From Bacillota bacterium (GTDB lineage: Bacteria > Bacillota > Desulfotomaculia > Desulfotomaculales > VENG01), in NCBI GenBank assembly GCA_009711705.1, contig VENG01000032.1, positions 105,202 through 169,201 on the forward strand: a DNA stretch of 64,000 nucleotides, read 5' to 3'. Of this stretch, positions 16,864-26,569 are shown piece by piece. The notes beneath the pieces were generated by a model. It was not told the DNA's origin. It worked only from the letters and a program-made list of their open reading frames with translations, and made no database searches. Positions within the stretch are counted from its first letter, which is position 1, and each line of letters begins with the position of its first letter. The translations under genes were made by a program, and so were the position numbers.

Positions 16864-18867
16864 ATGGAATTTAAATTGCATTCAACTTATGAGCCCATGG
16901 GTGACCAGCCCCGGGCCATAGAACAATTAGTTGACGGCATTAAAAAGGGAAACCGGCACCAAACGCTTTTGGGAGCCACCGGTACCGGGAAGACTTATAC
17001 CATGGCCCAGGTAATTCAACACGTGCAGCGGCCCACCCTGGTACTGGCTCCGAACAAGACACTGGCGGCACAGCTCTGTAGTGAGTTTAAGGAGTTTTTC
17101 CCCGAGAACGCGGTGGAGTATTTTGTCAGTTATTATGATTACTATCAACCCGAAGCCTATGTGCCTCACTCGGATACTTATATTGAGAAAGATGCGTCTA
17201 TTAACGATGAAATAGATAAGCTGCGCCACTCTGCCACCTGTGCACTGTTTGAGCGCCGGGACGTCATTATCGTGGCCAGTGTATCCTGTATTTATGGTTT
17301 GGGTGACCCGGAAGACTACAGTACCCTGGTATTGTCGCTACGCCAGGGTGGGACCTACGACCGGGACGCAGTGTTGCGTAAATTGGTTAATATTCAATAT
17401 GAGCGTAACGATATTAATTTTACCCGGGGTAAATTTAGGGTGCGGGGAGACGTGGTGGAGATATTTCCTGCCGGTAATGCAGAGCATGCCATACGGGTGG
17501 ACTTTTTCGGTGATGAAGTCGACCGTCTGGTGGAATTTGACGTTTTAACCGGAGAGATTATAGGCGACCGTGAGCATGTTTCTATTTTTCCGGCCAGCCA
17601 TTACGCCACCTCCCGTGAGCGTCTGGAAACAGCCCTGATATCCATTGAAGCGGAGCTGGAAGAACAGCTGGCCCGGCTAAATGAACAGGGTAAACTGCTG
17701 GAGGCCCAGCGCTTGGAACAGCGTACCCGCTATGATATGGAAATGATGCGGGAAATGGGCTTTTGCCAGGGAATTGAAAACTATTCAAGGCACATTACCG
17801 GCCGTAACCCAGGAGACCAGCCCTATACTCTTTTGCATTATTTCCCGGATGATTTTATGATTTTCAGTGATGAGTCCCATGTGGCAATTCCCCAGGTGCG
17901 AGCTATGTATGCAGGGGACCGGTCGCGCAAGCAGTCACTGGTGGAATACGGCTTCAGATTGCCGTCAGCTTTTGATAACCGTCCTCTTACCTTTGATGAG
18001 TTTTCACAGCGAATTAACCAAATTTTATATGTTTCGGCCACTCCCGGAGATTATGAACTGGAGCAGAGCACACAGGTGGTGGAACAAATTATCCGGCCCA
18101 CCGGGCTGGTGGATCCCCAAATTGATGTCCGTAAAACAAAGGGGCAAATTGATGACTTACTGGGAGAAATAAACAAGCGTGTCAAAGAAAAAGAGCGGGT
18201 CTTGGTGACTACATTGACCAAAAAAATGGCCGAGGATCTTACGGATTATTGCCGCGAAATGGGTGTAAAGGTGCGCTACATGCACTCGGATATCAATACC
18301 ATTGAACGAATGGAGATAATCAGGGATTTGCGGCTGGGTGAGTTTGATGTGCTGGTGGGCATTAACCTTTTGCGGGAGGGACTGGACCTGCCCGAGGTGA
18401 GCCTGGTGGCCATCCTGGATGCCGACAAGGAAGGCTTCCTGCGTTCGGAGCGCTCTTTAATTCAGACCATTGGCCGTGCGGCGCGGAATGTGCACGGGCA
18501 GGTAATTATGTATGCTGATAAGGTTACCGATTCCATGTCCAGGGCTCTAGGTGAAACTGAACGCCGCCGTACCAAGCAGGTTGCATTTAATAAGGAGCAT
18601 GGTATTACTCCCCAGACTATTAAGAAGGCGGTACGTGAGGTTATTGAGGCCACGCGGGTGGCCGAGCCTGAAACTCTTTATGATGCTAAGCCGACAAAGA
18701 AGTTGACCAAGAAGGAAATCAAGCAGCGTATAGCCGGTCTGGAGAAGGAGATGCAGCAAGCTTCACGCAAGCTGGAATTTGAAAAAGCAGCTCAACTGAG
18801 GGATATGATCATAGAACTGCGCTTGCAGCTTAAGGGTAAAAGCAAGCAGGTTGAGGCTTCTGTATAG
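16864..18867 (+). CDS. uvrB: Excinuclease ABC subunit B
   Basis: UvrB is the helicase-like damage verification subunit of nucleotide excision repair. The 667-residue product has Walker A GATGTGKT near residue 40, the YYDYYQPEAYVP beta-hairpin region, helicase motifs (RAARN, LLREGLDLPEV) and the C-terminal UVR motif (LEKEMQQASRKLEFEKAAQLRD) that binds UvrC. I chose ATG 16864 because GAAGGTGG lies at 16851-16858. uvrA follows, but about 1 kb of repeats separates them, so cotranscription is doubtful. Confidence 0.98.
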   Translation: MEFKLHSTYEPMGDQPRAIEQLVDGIKKGNRHQTLLGATGTGKTYTMAQVIQHVQRPTLVLAPNKTLAAQLCSEFKEFFPENAVEYFVSYYDYYQPEAYVPHSDTYIEKDASINDEIDKLRHSATCALFERRDVIIVASVSCIYGLGDPEDYSTLVLSLRQGGTYDRDAVLRKLVNIQYERNDINFTRGKFRVRGDVVEIFPAGNAEHAIRVDFFGDEVDRLVEFDVLTGEIIGDREHVSIFPASHYATSRERLETALISIEAELEEQLARLNEQGKLLEAQRLEQRTRYDMEMMREMGFCQGIENYSRHITGRNPGDQPYTLLHYFPDDFMIFSDESHVAIPQVRAMYAGDRSRKQSLVEYGFRLPSAFDNRPLTFDEFSQRINQILYVSATPGDYELEQSTQVVEQIIRPTGLVDPQIDVRKTKGQIDDLLGEINKRVKEKERVLVTTLTKKMAEDLTDYCREMGVKVRYMHSDINTIERMEIIRDLRLGEFDVLVGINLLREGLDLPEVSLVAILDADKEGFLRSERSLIQTIGRAARNVHGQVIMYADKVTDSMSRALGETERRRTKQVAFNKEHGITPQTIKKAVREVIEATRVAEPETLYDAKPTKKLTKKEIKQRIAGLEKEMQQASRKLEFEKAAQLRDMIIELRLQLKGKSKQVEASV

Positions 18868-19857
18868 TAAAAGAAAAAGCATTTTTAGACGGGATTAACG
18901 GGATCAGTGGGATTGAAACATGGTGAATGAAGATTTGAGCAGATTTATTTATTGCACTTACGAAATGTATTAATATAAAGAAAAAAACATTTGACAGGAT
19001 TACAGGATTTGCAGGATATGTAATTTGATTATTCCTATAATGATGGGGAATTTTCTAAGTAAGGGATTTTATCATACTATGAATTATAGATACAAAAAAT
19101 CCCGTAAAATCCCGTAGATCCCGTCAAAAGAAGACCCCAAAGAATCGACCCAAGCAGTGAGTGTAAGACAAAGAGCCATTTTTAGACGGGATTAACGGGA
19201 TCAGTGGGATAAAGCATTTAAAAAAAATTGTGCATGATAATGATGAAAGAGAAAACATTAGACAGGATTACAGGATTAACAGGATAATGAACTAACTTTT
19301 ATATATGGTCAAAGTTATAGTAGGACTTATGTAGCTTGATATAAATTATAGGAAATAACCATTGTGAAAAGTAAGGTAAAGAATAACCAGGATACTATGA
19401 ATTATAGATACAAAAAAATCTCGTTAAATCCCGTAGATCCCGTCAAAAGAAGACCCCAAAGAATCGACCCAAGCAGTGAGGTAAGACAAAGAGCCATTTT
19501 TAGACGGGATTAACGGGATGAGCGGGATAAAATATTCGAAAAAATTGTGCATGATAATGATGAAAGAGAAAACATTAGACAGGATTACAGGATTAGTAGG
19601 ATAATGAACTAACTTTTGCAGATGCTTGTATTGTATTTGGACTTATGAATTTTCATATAAATTATAGGAAACAACCACTATGCAAATTAAGGTAAATAAT
19701 TACAAGTATTACAATGAAATATAGAAAAGCTAAAAATCCTGTTTATCCTGTTAATCCTGTCAAAAAAAAAGACCCCAGAGAAATACCCAAATGTTTTCCC
19801 CAAAGAAATACCCAAGCAAAGACCCAAAATCAAATTAACTATAGAGGAAGGTTTGTA
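18868..19857 (+). repeat. Array of three interspersed-repeat units between uvrB and uvrA
   Basis: No gene is seen here. Three units follow one another, starting at 18888, 19185 and 19503 (periods 297 and 318). Each has (i) a GACGGGATTAACGGGAT head, 18888-18913, 19185-19210 and 19503-19528; (ii) an inner CAGGAT triplet, 18993-19017, 19261-19285 and 19578-19602; (iii) an inverted ATCCCG or ATCCTG triplet, 19099-19125, 19428-19444 and 19736-19761; (iv) a tail with GACCCCAAAG and GACCCAAG (19133-19155, 19452-19474). The third unit ends in ATCCTG words instead of ATCCCG and reaches to within 60 bases of uvrA. The bodies share segments such as TGCATGATAATGATGAAAG. Confidence 0.9.
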
Positions 19858-22710
19858 ATGCTTGACAAGATCACAATTAAGGGCGCCAGGGTGCATAACT
19901 TAAAAAACATAGACGTGGAAATACCCAGGGATCAGTTTGTGGTCATCACCGGGCTATCCGGGTCCGGTAAATCATCCCTGGCCTTTGATACCATCTATGC
20001 CGAAGGGCAACGACGGTACGTGGAATCCCTTTCCGCCTATGCTCGGCAATTTTTGGGACAAATGGACAAGCCCGACGTTGATTATATTGAGGGGCTTTCC
20101 CCTGCCATTTCCATTGACCAGAAAACAACTTCACATAACCCTCGATCCACGGTGGGTACCGTGACTGAAATTTATGACTACCTGCGTCTTTTATTTGCGC
20201 GGGTGGGCCGTCCTCACTGCCCGGGATGCGGCAAGCCCATTGCGCGGCAGACCGTGCAGCAGATGGTGGACCGCTTAATGGAACTTCCTGAAAGAACCAA
20301 GCTTCAGATACTGGCCCCTGTGGTCAGGGGGAAGAAGGGTACCCATGCCAAGGTATTAGAATCCATTCGGCGGGACGGTTTTGTGCGTGTGCGCGTAAAT
20401 GGTGAGATAATGGATGTTAATGAAGAAATTGAGCTTAATAAAAATAAAAAACACGCCATAGAAATTGTGGTGGACAGAGTGATAGTAAAGCCCGAATCCG
20501 CACGCCGCCTGGCTGATTCCCTGGAAATAGCCTTGAAGCACAGCGGTGGTTTGGTTATTGCTGCCGTGGTGGACGGGGAGGAAATATTGTTTAGCGAGCT
20601 TTTTGCCTGTGCCGACTGTGGTTTCAGTGTACCGGAAATTGCTCCCCGCCTGTTTTCGTTTAACAGTCCTTACGGAGCCTGCCCCGAGTGTACCGGATTG
20701 GGCATCAGGAAGGAAGTGGATCCTGAACTGATTATCCCTGAGCGGCGCAAATCTGTGGCCGGTGGGGCTATCGAGGGCTGGATGAGGAGCAGTAACTCTT
20801 ATCGTTACCTGGAGGCAGTGGCCAATAAATATAACTTCAACCTTAATGTTTCCGTGCAGAACATGGCCCAGGAGGATTTAGATAAATTACTGTATGGAAC
20901 CGGCAAAGAAACTATAGATGTGGAGCTTCTTAATTCCCTGGGGCGCAGGCACAGGTACCGCACAGCCTTTGAAGGTGTGATCAATAACCTTAACCGGCGT
21001 TACCGCGAAACAACTTCTGAATACCAGCGCGAAGAGATTGAAAAGTTTATGAGCACCCGCCCCTGCCCTGCCTGTAAGGGGGCCCGCTTAAAGCCTGAGG
21101 CCCTTTCAGTTAAAGTAGGGAGCAAGGCCGTAAACCAAGTGACTTCCATGTCGGTTATTGAGGCCCGTGAATTCTTTGACGGATTGGAACTCACCGAGCG
21201 GGAAACAATTATCGGCCGCCAGGTACTTAAGGAAATACAGGAGCGACTGGGCTTTCTGGTCAATGTAGGACTGGATTACCTGACCATGGATCGTGCCGCC
21301 GGAACCCTTTCCGGTGGTGAGGCCCAGCGTATTCGCCTGGCCACCCAGATAGGCAGCGGGCTCATGGGAGTGCTGTATATTCTGGACGAACCCAGTATAG
21401 GCCTGCACCAGCGGGATAACCATCGTCTGCTGGAGACCCTGCGTCACCTGCAGAATGTGGGCAATACCTTAATCGTGGTGGAACACGATGAAGATACCAT
21501 ACGAACCGCCGACCATGTTATTGACATCGGCCCGGGCGCGGGGCTGCGGGGCGGAGAAGTAGTGGCCCAGGGGACGGTGGAAGACATTTTAAGCGTGCCG
21601 GAATCGTTAACCGGCCAGTACTTAAGCGGGGAAAAGTATGTTCCGCTTCCTCCTATGCGCCGGAAAGGTAATGGGCAGGGAGTTGAAGTTATCGGCGCTC
21701 AAGCTCATAATTTAAAGGAAATCGATGTGCATTTTCCCCTGGGGACATTTATTTGTGTAACCGGGGTTTCCGGCTCCGGCAAGAGTACGCTGATTAATGA
21801 AGTTTTATATAAAACACTTGCGCAAAAGCTGCACAGGGCCAAGACTAAACCAGGCCCTTGCAAAGAAATAAAGGGCCTCGATAACCTGGATAAGGTCATT
21901 GAGGTAGACCAGTCCCCCATTGGCCGCACTCCGCGGTCGAACCCGGCAACTTATACCGGTGTTTTTACCGATATCAGGGATTTGTTTGCCCAGAGTCCAG
22001 AGTCCCGCGTGCGGGGTTACAAGCCGGGCCGCTTCAGCTTCAATGTTAAAGGAGGGCGCTGTGAGGCCTGTCGGGGTGACGGTATCATTAAAATAGAGAT
22101 GCATTTTTTGCCTGATGTATATGTGCCCTGTGAAGTCTGTAAAGGAAAACGCTATAACCGGGAAACCCTGGAGGTGCTCTATAAGGGCCAAAGCATAGCC
22201 AATGTACTGGAGATGACAGTTAACCAGGCCGTGGAGTTTTTTAAGCATATACCGAAGATTTACCGTAAGTTAAAAACACTGCGGGATGTGGGCCTGGGAT
22301 ATATACGCCTGGGGCAGCCGGCGCCGGAGCTTTCCGGCGGTGAGGCGCAGCGGGTTAAACTGGCCACGGAGCTTTCTAAGCGCTCCAACGGTCGCACTTT
22401 TTATATTTTGGACGAGCCTACTACCGGGCTGCACATGGCGGATATACACCGCCTGCTGAATGTGCTGCACCGTCTGGTGGATGCGGGTGATACGGTTTTG
22501 GTGATCGAGCATGATCTGGATATTATCAAGACGGCGGATTATATTGTGGATCTGGGTCCCGAGGGTGGTTACAAGGGGGGAGCCGTGATAGCTACGGGGA
22601 CGCCGGAGGAGGTGGCGGCTACGCCTGCTTCGTATACCGGACAGTATTTGAAGGATGTACTGGCGGCGGGCAAGAGTGAGCCGTTGTTGGATGTAGCTTC
22701 GGAGGGGTAA
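19858..22710 (+). CDS. uvrA: Excinuclease ABC subunit A
   Basis: UvrA is the damage-sensing dimeric ATPase of nucleotide excision repair. The 950-residue product has two ABC modules with Walker A GLSGSGKS (about 32-39) and GVSGSGKS, two LSGGEAQR signatures, and zinc-finger cysteine pairs (CPGCGKP, CADCGF/CPEC and CEACRGDG/CEVC). ATG 19858 is preceded by GAGGAAGG. The frame is open 48 codons further upstream but that part is translated repeat DNA, so it is not coding. The gene is enclosed by repeat arrays on both sides. Confidence 0.98.
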   Translation: MLDKITIKGARVHNLKNIDVEIPRDQFVVITGLSGSGKSSLAFDTIYAEGQRRYVESLSAYARQFLGQMDKPDVDYIEGLSPAISIDQKTTSHNPRSTVGTVTEIYDYLRLLFARVGRPHCPGCGKPIARQTVQQMVDRLMELPERTKLQILAPVVRGKKGTHAKVLESIRRDGFVRVRVNGEIMDVNEEIELNKNKKHAIEIVVDRVIVKPESARRLADSLEIALKHSGGLVIAAVVDGEEILFSELFACADCGFSVPEIAPRLFSFNSPYGACPECTGLGIRKEVDPELIIPERRKSVAGGAIEGWMRSSNSYRYLEAVANKYNFNLNVSVQNMAQEDLDKLLYGTGKETIDVELLNSLGRRHRYRTAFEGVINNLNRRYRETTSEYQREEIEKFMSTRPCPACKGARLKPEALSVKVGSKAVNQVTSMSVIEAREFFDGLELTERETIIGRQVLKEIQERLGFLVNVGLDYLTMDRAAGTLSGGEAQRIRLATQIGSGLMGVLYILDEPSIGLHQRDNHRLLETLRHLQNVGNTLIVVEHDEDTIRTADHVIDIGPGAGLRGGEVVAQGTVEDILSVPESLTGQYLSGEKYVPLPPMRRKGNGQGVEVIGAQAHNLKEIDVHFPLGTFICVTGVSGSGKSTLINEVLYKTLAQKLHRAKTKPGPCKEIKGLDNLDKVIEVDQSPIGRTPRSNPATYTGVFTDIRDLFAQSPESRVRGYKPGRFSFNVKGGRCEACRGDGIIKIEMHFLPDVYVPCEVCKGKRYNRETLEVLYKGQSIANVLEMTVNQAVEFFKHIPKIYRKLKTLRDVGLGYIRLGQPAPELSGGEAQRVKLATELSKRSNGRTFYILDEPTTGLHMADIHRLLNVLHRLVDAGDTVLVIEHDLDIIKTADYIVDLGPEGGYKGGAVIATGTPEEVAATPASYTGQYLKDVLAAGKSEPLLDVASEG

Positions 22711-23755
22711 AAAAAGAAAAAACATTGGACAGGGAAAACATTAAAAGCGGTTTTTTGACGGGATTAACGGGATTAAGCGGGATTTTAAAACATGTTAAAT
22801 GAAGACTGAGTAGGTTAATTTTATGGTGCTTCTGTAATGGACTAATGTGAAGGAAATAAAAGAAAAAACATTAGACAGGATTACAGGATTGCAGGATATG
22901 TAATTGGGTATTCCTATAATTATAGGGACCTTTCTAAGCAAGGATTTTATGATTTAAAAAAGAATTTAAAGAATAAGGAAAAAGATTAAAAAGCATTTTT
23001 TTGACGGCATTAACGGGATAAGCGGGATTAAAACATGGCAAATGAAGACTTGAGCAGATTTATTTATTGTACTTATGAAATGTATTAATGTAAGGAAAAA
23101 AAAGAAAAACATTTGACAGGATTACAGGATTTGCAGGATGCTTTAGGGTAGTGCTTTGGGGTCTTAAAAAACATTTTTGAATTATTTGTTTTAATATTTT
23201 GGACTGGTCCATAAGCTCTGTTTAGGTGATAAAGACTTTCAATTGTATTTTATATTTTATAACAATCCTGTGTATCCTGTTAATCCTGTCTAAAAAAATT
23301 GTTTACCCCAAAGCCTCACATGCAAAGCCTTTTACCCCGCTGATCCCGTTAAAACTCACATGAACCATATACACAAACTAGAATGAAAATTTATTTTCGT
23401 AAAAAAGGAAAAAAGAAAAAACATTAGACAGGATTACAGGATTGCAGGATGCTTTAGGGTAGTGCTATGGGGTCTTAAAAAACATTTTTGAATTATTTGT
23501 TTTAATATTTTGGACTGGTCCATAAGCTCTGTTTAGGTGATAAAGACTTTCAATTGTATTTTTATATTTTTTTAACAATCCTGTGTATCCTGTTAATCCT
23601 GTCTAAAAAAATTGTTTACCCCAAAGCCTCACATGCAAAGCCTTTTACCCCGCTTACCCCGTCAAAACTCACATGAACCATATACACAAACTAGAATGAA
23701 AATTTATTTTCGTAAAAAAATACGACCCAAAAGTTTCGACCCAAAGGGTGATACT
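22711..23755 (+). repeat. Repeat array between uvrA and uvrC, with a 312-bp tandem duplication
   Basis: No gene is seen. Heads of the CGGGAT type are at 22757-22783 and 23003-23028, CAGGAT triplets at 22874-22897, 23115-23139 and 23427-23450, and inverted ATCCTG triplets at 23265-23290 and 23578-23603. The units beginning at 23115 and 23427 are near-identical over about 300 bases (period 312), including the body word TAGGGTAGTGCTTTGGGGTC (with a change in the second copy) and the tail ATACACAAACTAGAATG. The array runs up to the uvrC ribosome binding site; its last tail, GACCCAAAGGGTG, supplies the AGGGTG. Confidence 0.9.
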
Positions 23756-25618
23756 ATGCCACTTAAAGAAAAACTGGCACATTTACCGGATAAGCCCGGG
23801 GTGTATCTGTTTAAAGACCAAAAAAGCGATATTATTTACGTGGGGAAAGCGGTGTCGCTGAAAAACAGGGTGCGCAGCTATTTCCGCAAGGAAGCACAAA
23901 AGCTGCCCAAGGTAGCGGCCATGATGAAGCGGGCGGCAGACCTGGATTACATGGTCACCGACTCGGAAGTGGAAGCCCTGATCCTGGAATCCAACCTGAT
24001 TAAGGAATACCGCCCCCGGTATAATGTACTGCTGCGTGATGACAAGAGCTATCCCTTTATCAAAGTTACCCTCAATGAATCATTTCCCCGGGTTTTCAGA
24101 ACCAGGCGGCTGATAAAAGATGGGGCCCGCTATTTTGGTCCCTATACCAGAGTTGGCGCAGTGGATGAAACGCTGCGCCTTTTAAAAAAGCTTTTTCCCT
24201 TTCGTTCGTGCAGGCAAAAGGAGCCTATCAATAAGGGCCGCCCGTGCTTAAACCACCATATAAAAAGGTGCCTGGGGCCGTGCTGTGGATTGGTAAGTGA
24301 AAATGAGTACCGGGAAATGACAGACCAGGTTATTCTATTTCTGGAAGGCCGACAGGGGGAAGTAGTCAAACACCTTAAAGCCCGTATGGAAAAGGCTGCT
24401 CAAAACCTGGAATTTGAAAAGGCGGCTAAAATAAGGGATCAGCTACTGGCAGTGGAGGAAGTGGTAGAGAAGCAAAAGGTACTTTCCTCAGGACAGGAGG
24501 ACCAGGATGTTATCGCCATGGCCCGGGGAGTGAACATGGTATGCGTAATGGTCCTTTTTATCCGGGGGGGCAAACTTCTGGGCAGGGACCACTTCATACT
24601 GGACGGAACGGAACACCTGGAGCGGGCGGAAATACTCACCTCGTTTTTAAAACAGTATTATCACCGGGCGGAGTTTATCCCCAAGCAGATATTGGTAGAG
24701 GAATTGTTGGAGGAAGAAGTGGATGTGCTTTCCCGCTGGCTTTCCGCCAGCCGCAAGGGTAAGGTGTACATAAGAGTGCCCCACCGGGGCGAAAAAAGAA
24801 AACTGGTGGAGATGGCCGGGAAAAATGCTTTATTGGTACTGCAGGAAGAAGAGGCAGGGCGGTTATCCCACCAGGATAACACCAAAAAGGCGCTGGAAGA
24901 GTTGGCCGAGACTTTGGGGCTGGAAGAGTTTCCGGAGCGGCTGGAGTGTTATGACATTTCCAACATTCAGGGTACCAGCACAGTGGCTTCCATGGTAGTC
25001 TTCGAAGATGGTAAGCCGGCCAAGAATCAGTACCGTAAGTTTAAAATAAAAACTGTGGAAGGACCTGATGATTTTGCTTCCATGCGGGAGGTTATCAGCC
25101 GGCGTTTTGTCCGGGCCAGGGAAGAGCTGGAATTAATTAATTCAGGACAATTATCCACTAAAGAGGCCAAGTTTTACCGCTTGCCGCAGATGGTGCTTAT
25201 AGATGGGGGGAAGGGGCAGCTTTCCACTGCTGTTGCAGCTATGCGGGAAAGCGGGTTCGATTATATTCCTGTTTTCGGCCTGGCCAAGGAGGAGGAGTTA
25301 ATCTTTGCCCCGGAGCGATCGGCCCCATATTATTTGCCGCGGGATTCCCGGTCGTTGCACCTGGTACAGCGCCTGCGGGATGAAGCTCACCGCTTTGCCA
25401 TTACTTATCACCGGCAGGTACGGGATAAAAAGACTCTGAGGTCATTGCTGGACGAGGTGGAGGGAATAGGCCCCAAGCGGCGCCGGGAATTGTTAAAGGC
25501 CTTTGGGGATATAGAGGCTATCAAAAAAGCCGAGATCGAGGAGTTGACTGCCGTACCCGGGATGAGCAGTGCAGCCGCTGCAGCAGTTTATAACTTTTTC
25601 CGCCGGGAAGGAAGTTAG
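23756..25618 (+). CDS. uvrC: Excinuclease ABC subunit C
   Basis: UvrC makes both incisions in nucleotide excision repair. The 620-residue protein has an N-terminal GIY-YIG nuclease (PGVYLFKDQKSDIIYVGKA), a zinc/iron-type cysteine cluster (FRSCRQ..CLNHHIKRCLGPC), a UVR motif for UvrB binding (about 205-240), the RNase H-like second nuclease (ECYDISNIQGTSTVASMVVFEDG; LIDGGKGQL) and C-terminal helix-hairpin-helix pairs. I chose ATG 23756 (MPLKEKLAHLPDKPGVY); the frame extends upstream through repeat DNA, which I reject as coding. Confidence 0.98.
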   Translation: MPLKEKLAHLPDKPGVYLFKDQKSDIIYVGKAVSLKNRVRSYFRKEAQKLPKVAAMMKRAADLDYMVTDSEVEALILESNLIKEYRPRYNVLLRDDKSYPFIKVTLNESFPRVFRTRRLIKDGARYFGPYTRVGAVDETLRLLKKLFPFRSCRQKEPINKGRPCLNHHIKRCLGPCCGLVSENEYREMTDQVILFLEGRQGEVVKHLKARMEKAAQNLEFEKAAKIRDQLLAVEEVVEKQKVLSSGQEDQDVIAMARGVNMVCVMVLFIRGGKLLGRDHFILDGTEHLERAEILTSFLKQYYHRAEFIPKQILVEELLEEEVDVLSRWLSASRKGKVYIRVPHRGEKRKLVEMAGKNALLVLQEEEAGRLSHQDNTKKALEELAETLGLEEFPERLECYDISNIQGTSTVASMVVFEDGKPAKNQYRKFKIKTVEGPDDFASMREVISRRFVRAREELELINSGQLSTKEAKFYRLPQMVLIDGGKGQLSTAVAAMRESGFDYIPVFGLAKEEELIFAPERSAPYYLPRDSRSLHLVQRLRDEAHRFAITYHRQVRDKKTLRSLLDEVEGIGPKRRRELLKAFGDIEAIKKAEIEELTAVPGMSSAAAAAVYNFFRREGS

Positions 25619-26150
25619 TTGACGTGAAAAAAGATAAAAAGTCGACCCAAAAAGAAAGGGCAATTTTCGACGGGATTAACGGGATTGGAGGGATCAAGAT
25701 AAAAACAAGAGAGAAAAGAAAAAGGCATTTAGACAGGATTACAGGATGCAGGATAAAGATAAGTGATTAAAGATGGACGTTATGAATGGTTACTTTGATT
25801 GTAAGACTGAGTATCAAGGGGTAAGCAAAAGTTAAATATGAATTATTAAAACAAATACTGTAAAGATAACTAAATGGTAATAAGTATTGCATACAAAGGA
25901 ACAACAAAGGATGTAAAACCAAAGCCAAAAATCCCATATATCCCGTTAATCCCGTCAAAAAACGACCCCAAAGTTACGACCCAAAAAGAAAGGGCAATTT
26001 AGACGGGATTAACGGGAGTAGCGGGATAAAGATAAAACAAAAGAAAGAAAAGGCAAAGGGCATTTAGACAGGATTGCAGGATTTGCAGGATAAGGATAAA
26101 AAAAGACCCCAAAGTGTCAACCCAAAAGAGAAAAGACATTTTAGATTGAT
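25619..26150 (+). repeat. Repeat array downstream of uvrC
   Basis: No gene is seen. A CGGGAT head at 25669-25694, a CAGGAT triplet at 25732-25754, the inverted triplet at 25931-25956 and the doubled tail (GACCCCAAAG then CGACCC, 25963-25982) form one complete unit of about 310 bp. A second head (26002-26027), CAGGAT triplet (26067-26091) and tail (26105-26125) follow, but that unit lacks a body and inverted triplet, as if deleted. The body word AAGATGGACGTTATGAATGG recurs at about 26700. Confidence 0.9.
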
Positions 26151-26199
26151 GGTCACCACGACTCGGGGGCCGACCATTTTGATTTCGCAATTAGAGTAG

Positions 26200-26228
26200 T
26201 TGACAAACTAAAAATACTAAGGTATTAT
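26200..26228 (+). promoter_or_regulatory. Sigma-A promoter of candidate antitoxin RNA
   Basis: TTGACA (26200-26205) and TATTAT (26223-26228) are exactly 17 bases apart and point towards the 3' end of the small toxin-like gene on the other strand. Confidence 0.7.
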
Positions 26229-26234
26229 CAATTT

Positions 26235-26330
26235 AAAATAAAGGAATACTGGAAATACAGCGGGTATGCCTCGTCTGTCGGGGTTTCATTTAGGGCCCTT
26301 GAAGTTGTTCCTGCAACTTCAAGGGCTTTC
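26235..26330 (+). ncRNA. Candidate antisense antitoxin RNA
   Basis: Predicted from the promoter at 26200-26228 to the perfect 13-bp hairpin at 26295-26326 (GCCCTTGAAGTTG with CAACTTCAAGGGC) followed by TTTCG, about 95 nt. No open frame of note is present. It would be complementary to the 3' untranslated part of the toxin mRNA, which runs through the same hairpin in the other direction. Confidence 0.5.
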
Positions 26331-26487
26331 GACTACTTCCGCCGGTCCGTTATAAGGACAACGAGGGTGAGTAGAAGTATTATTGCTATGACGATCTGTA
26401 TTGTATTTGAAACTGTGATCATTATTGCCTCACCCCCTTTCCGAGTTGTATTAACCCCGGTAGGTGAGGCCTGTATTCCAGTATTCC
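26243..26487. repeat. Inverted repeat bracketing the toxin-antitoxin-like locus
   Basis: GGAATACTGGAAATACAG at 26243-26260 recurs inverted at 26471-26487 with one base fewer. Each copy lies just after one of the two convergent promoters, so both transcripts would start with nearly the same leader. Confidence 0.7.
26333..26422 (-). CDS. Small hydrophobic peptide, putative holin-like type I toxin
   Basis: A 29-residue peptide, one membrane helix (about 8-24) ending in a charged DRRK tail. A strong ribosome binding site (AAAGGGGGTGAGG) precedes the ATG at 26422 by a good distance, and an extended -10 TGGTATAAT lies on the minus strand at 26496-26504. Size, single helix with charged tail, and a convergent antisense RNA are the pattern of Firmicute type I toxins (TxpA/BsrG/Fst and the putative holin-like toxin group). 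Such peptides act at the membrane when unrepressed. It is not in standard ORF lists because of its length. The locus sits between two repeat arrays. Confidence 0.6.
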   Translation of the reverse strand: MITVSNTIQIVIAIILLLTLVVLITDRRK

Positions 26488-26569
26488 TAAGTTGAATTAT
26501 ACCACAATTTACCGTTTATTTCGGTGAATTTTTTTGTTTACACCCTGTTTAAGAGCCTGGATTAACAGA

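Noticed and set aside
19714..19857. 48-codon upstream extension of the uvrA frame
   Set aside because: It translates repeat DNA (ATCCTG words and GACCC tail) and GAGGAAGG before ATG 19858 marks the real start.
18868..19857. CRISPR array
   Set aside because: The repeats have about 300-bp periods, iterated 9-bp words and related rather than unique spacers; no cas genes are present.
23612..23755. Upstream extension of the uvrC frame
   Set aside because: It consists of repeat unit sequence; the family N-terminus begins at ATG 23756.
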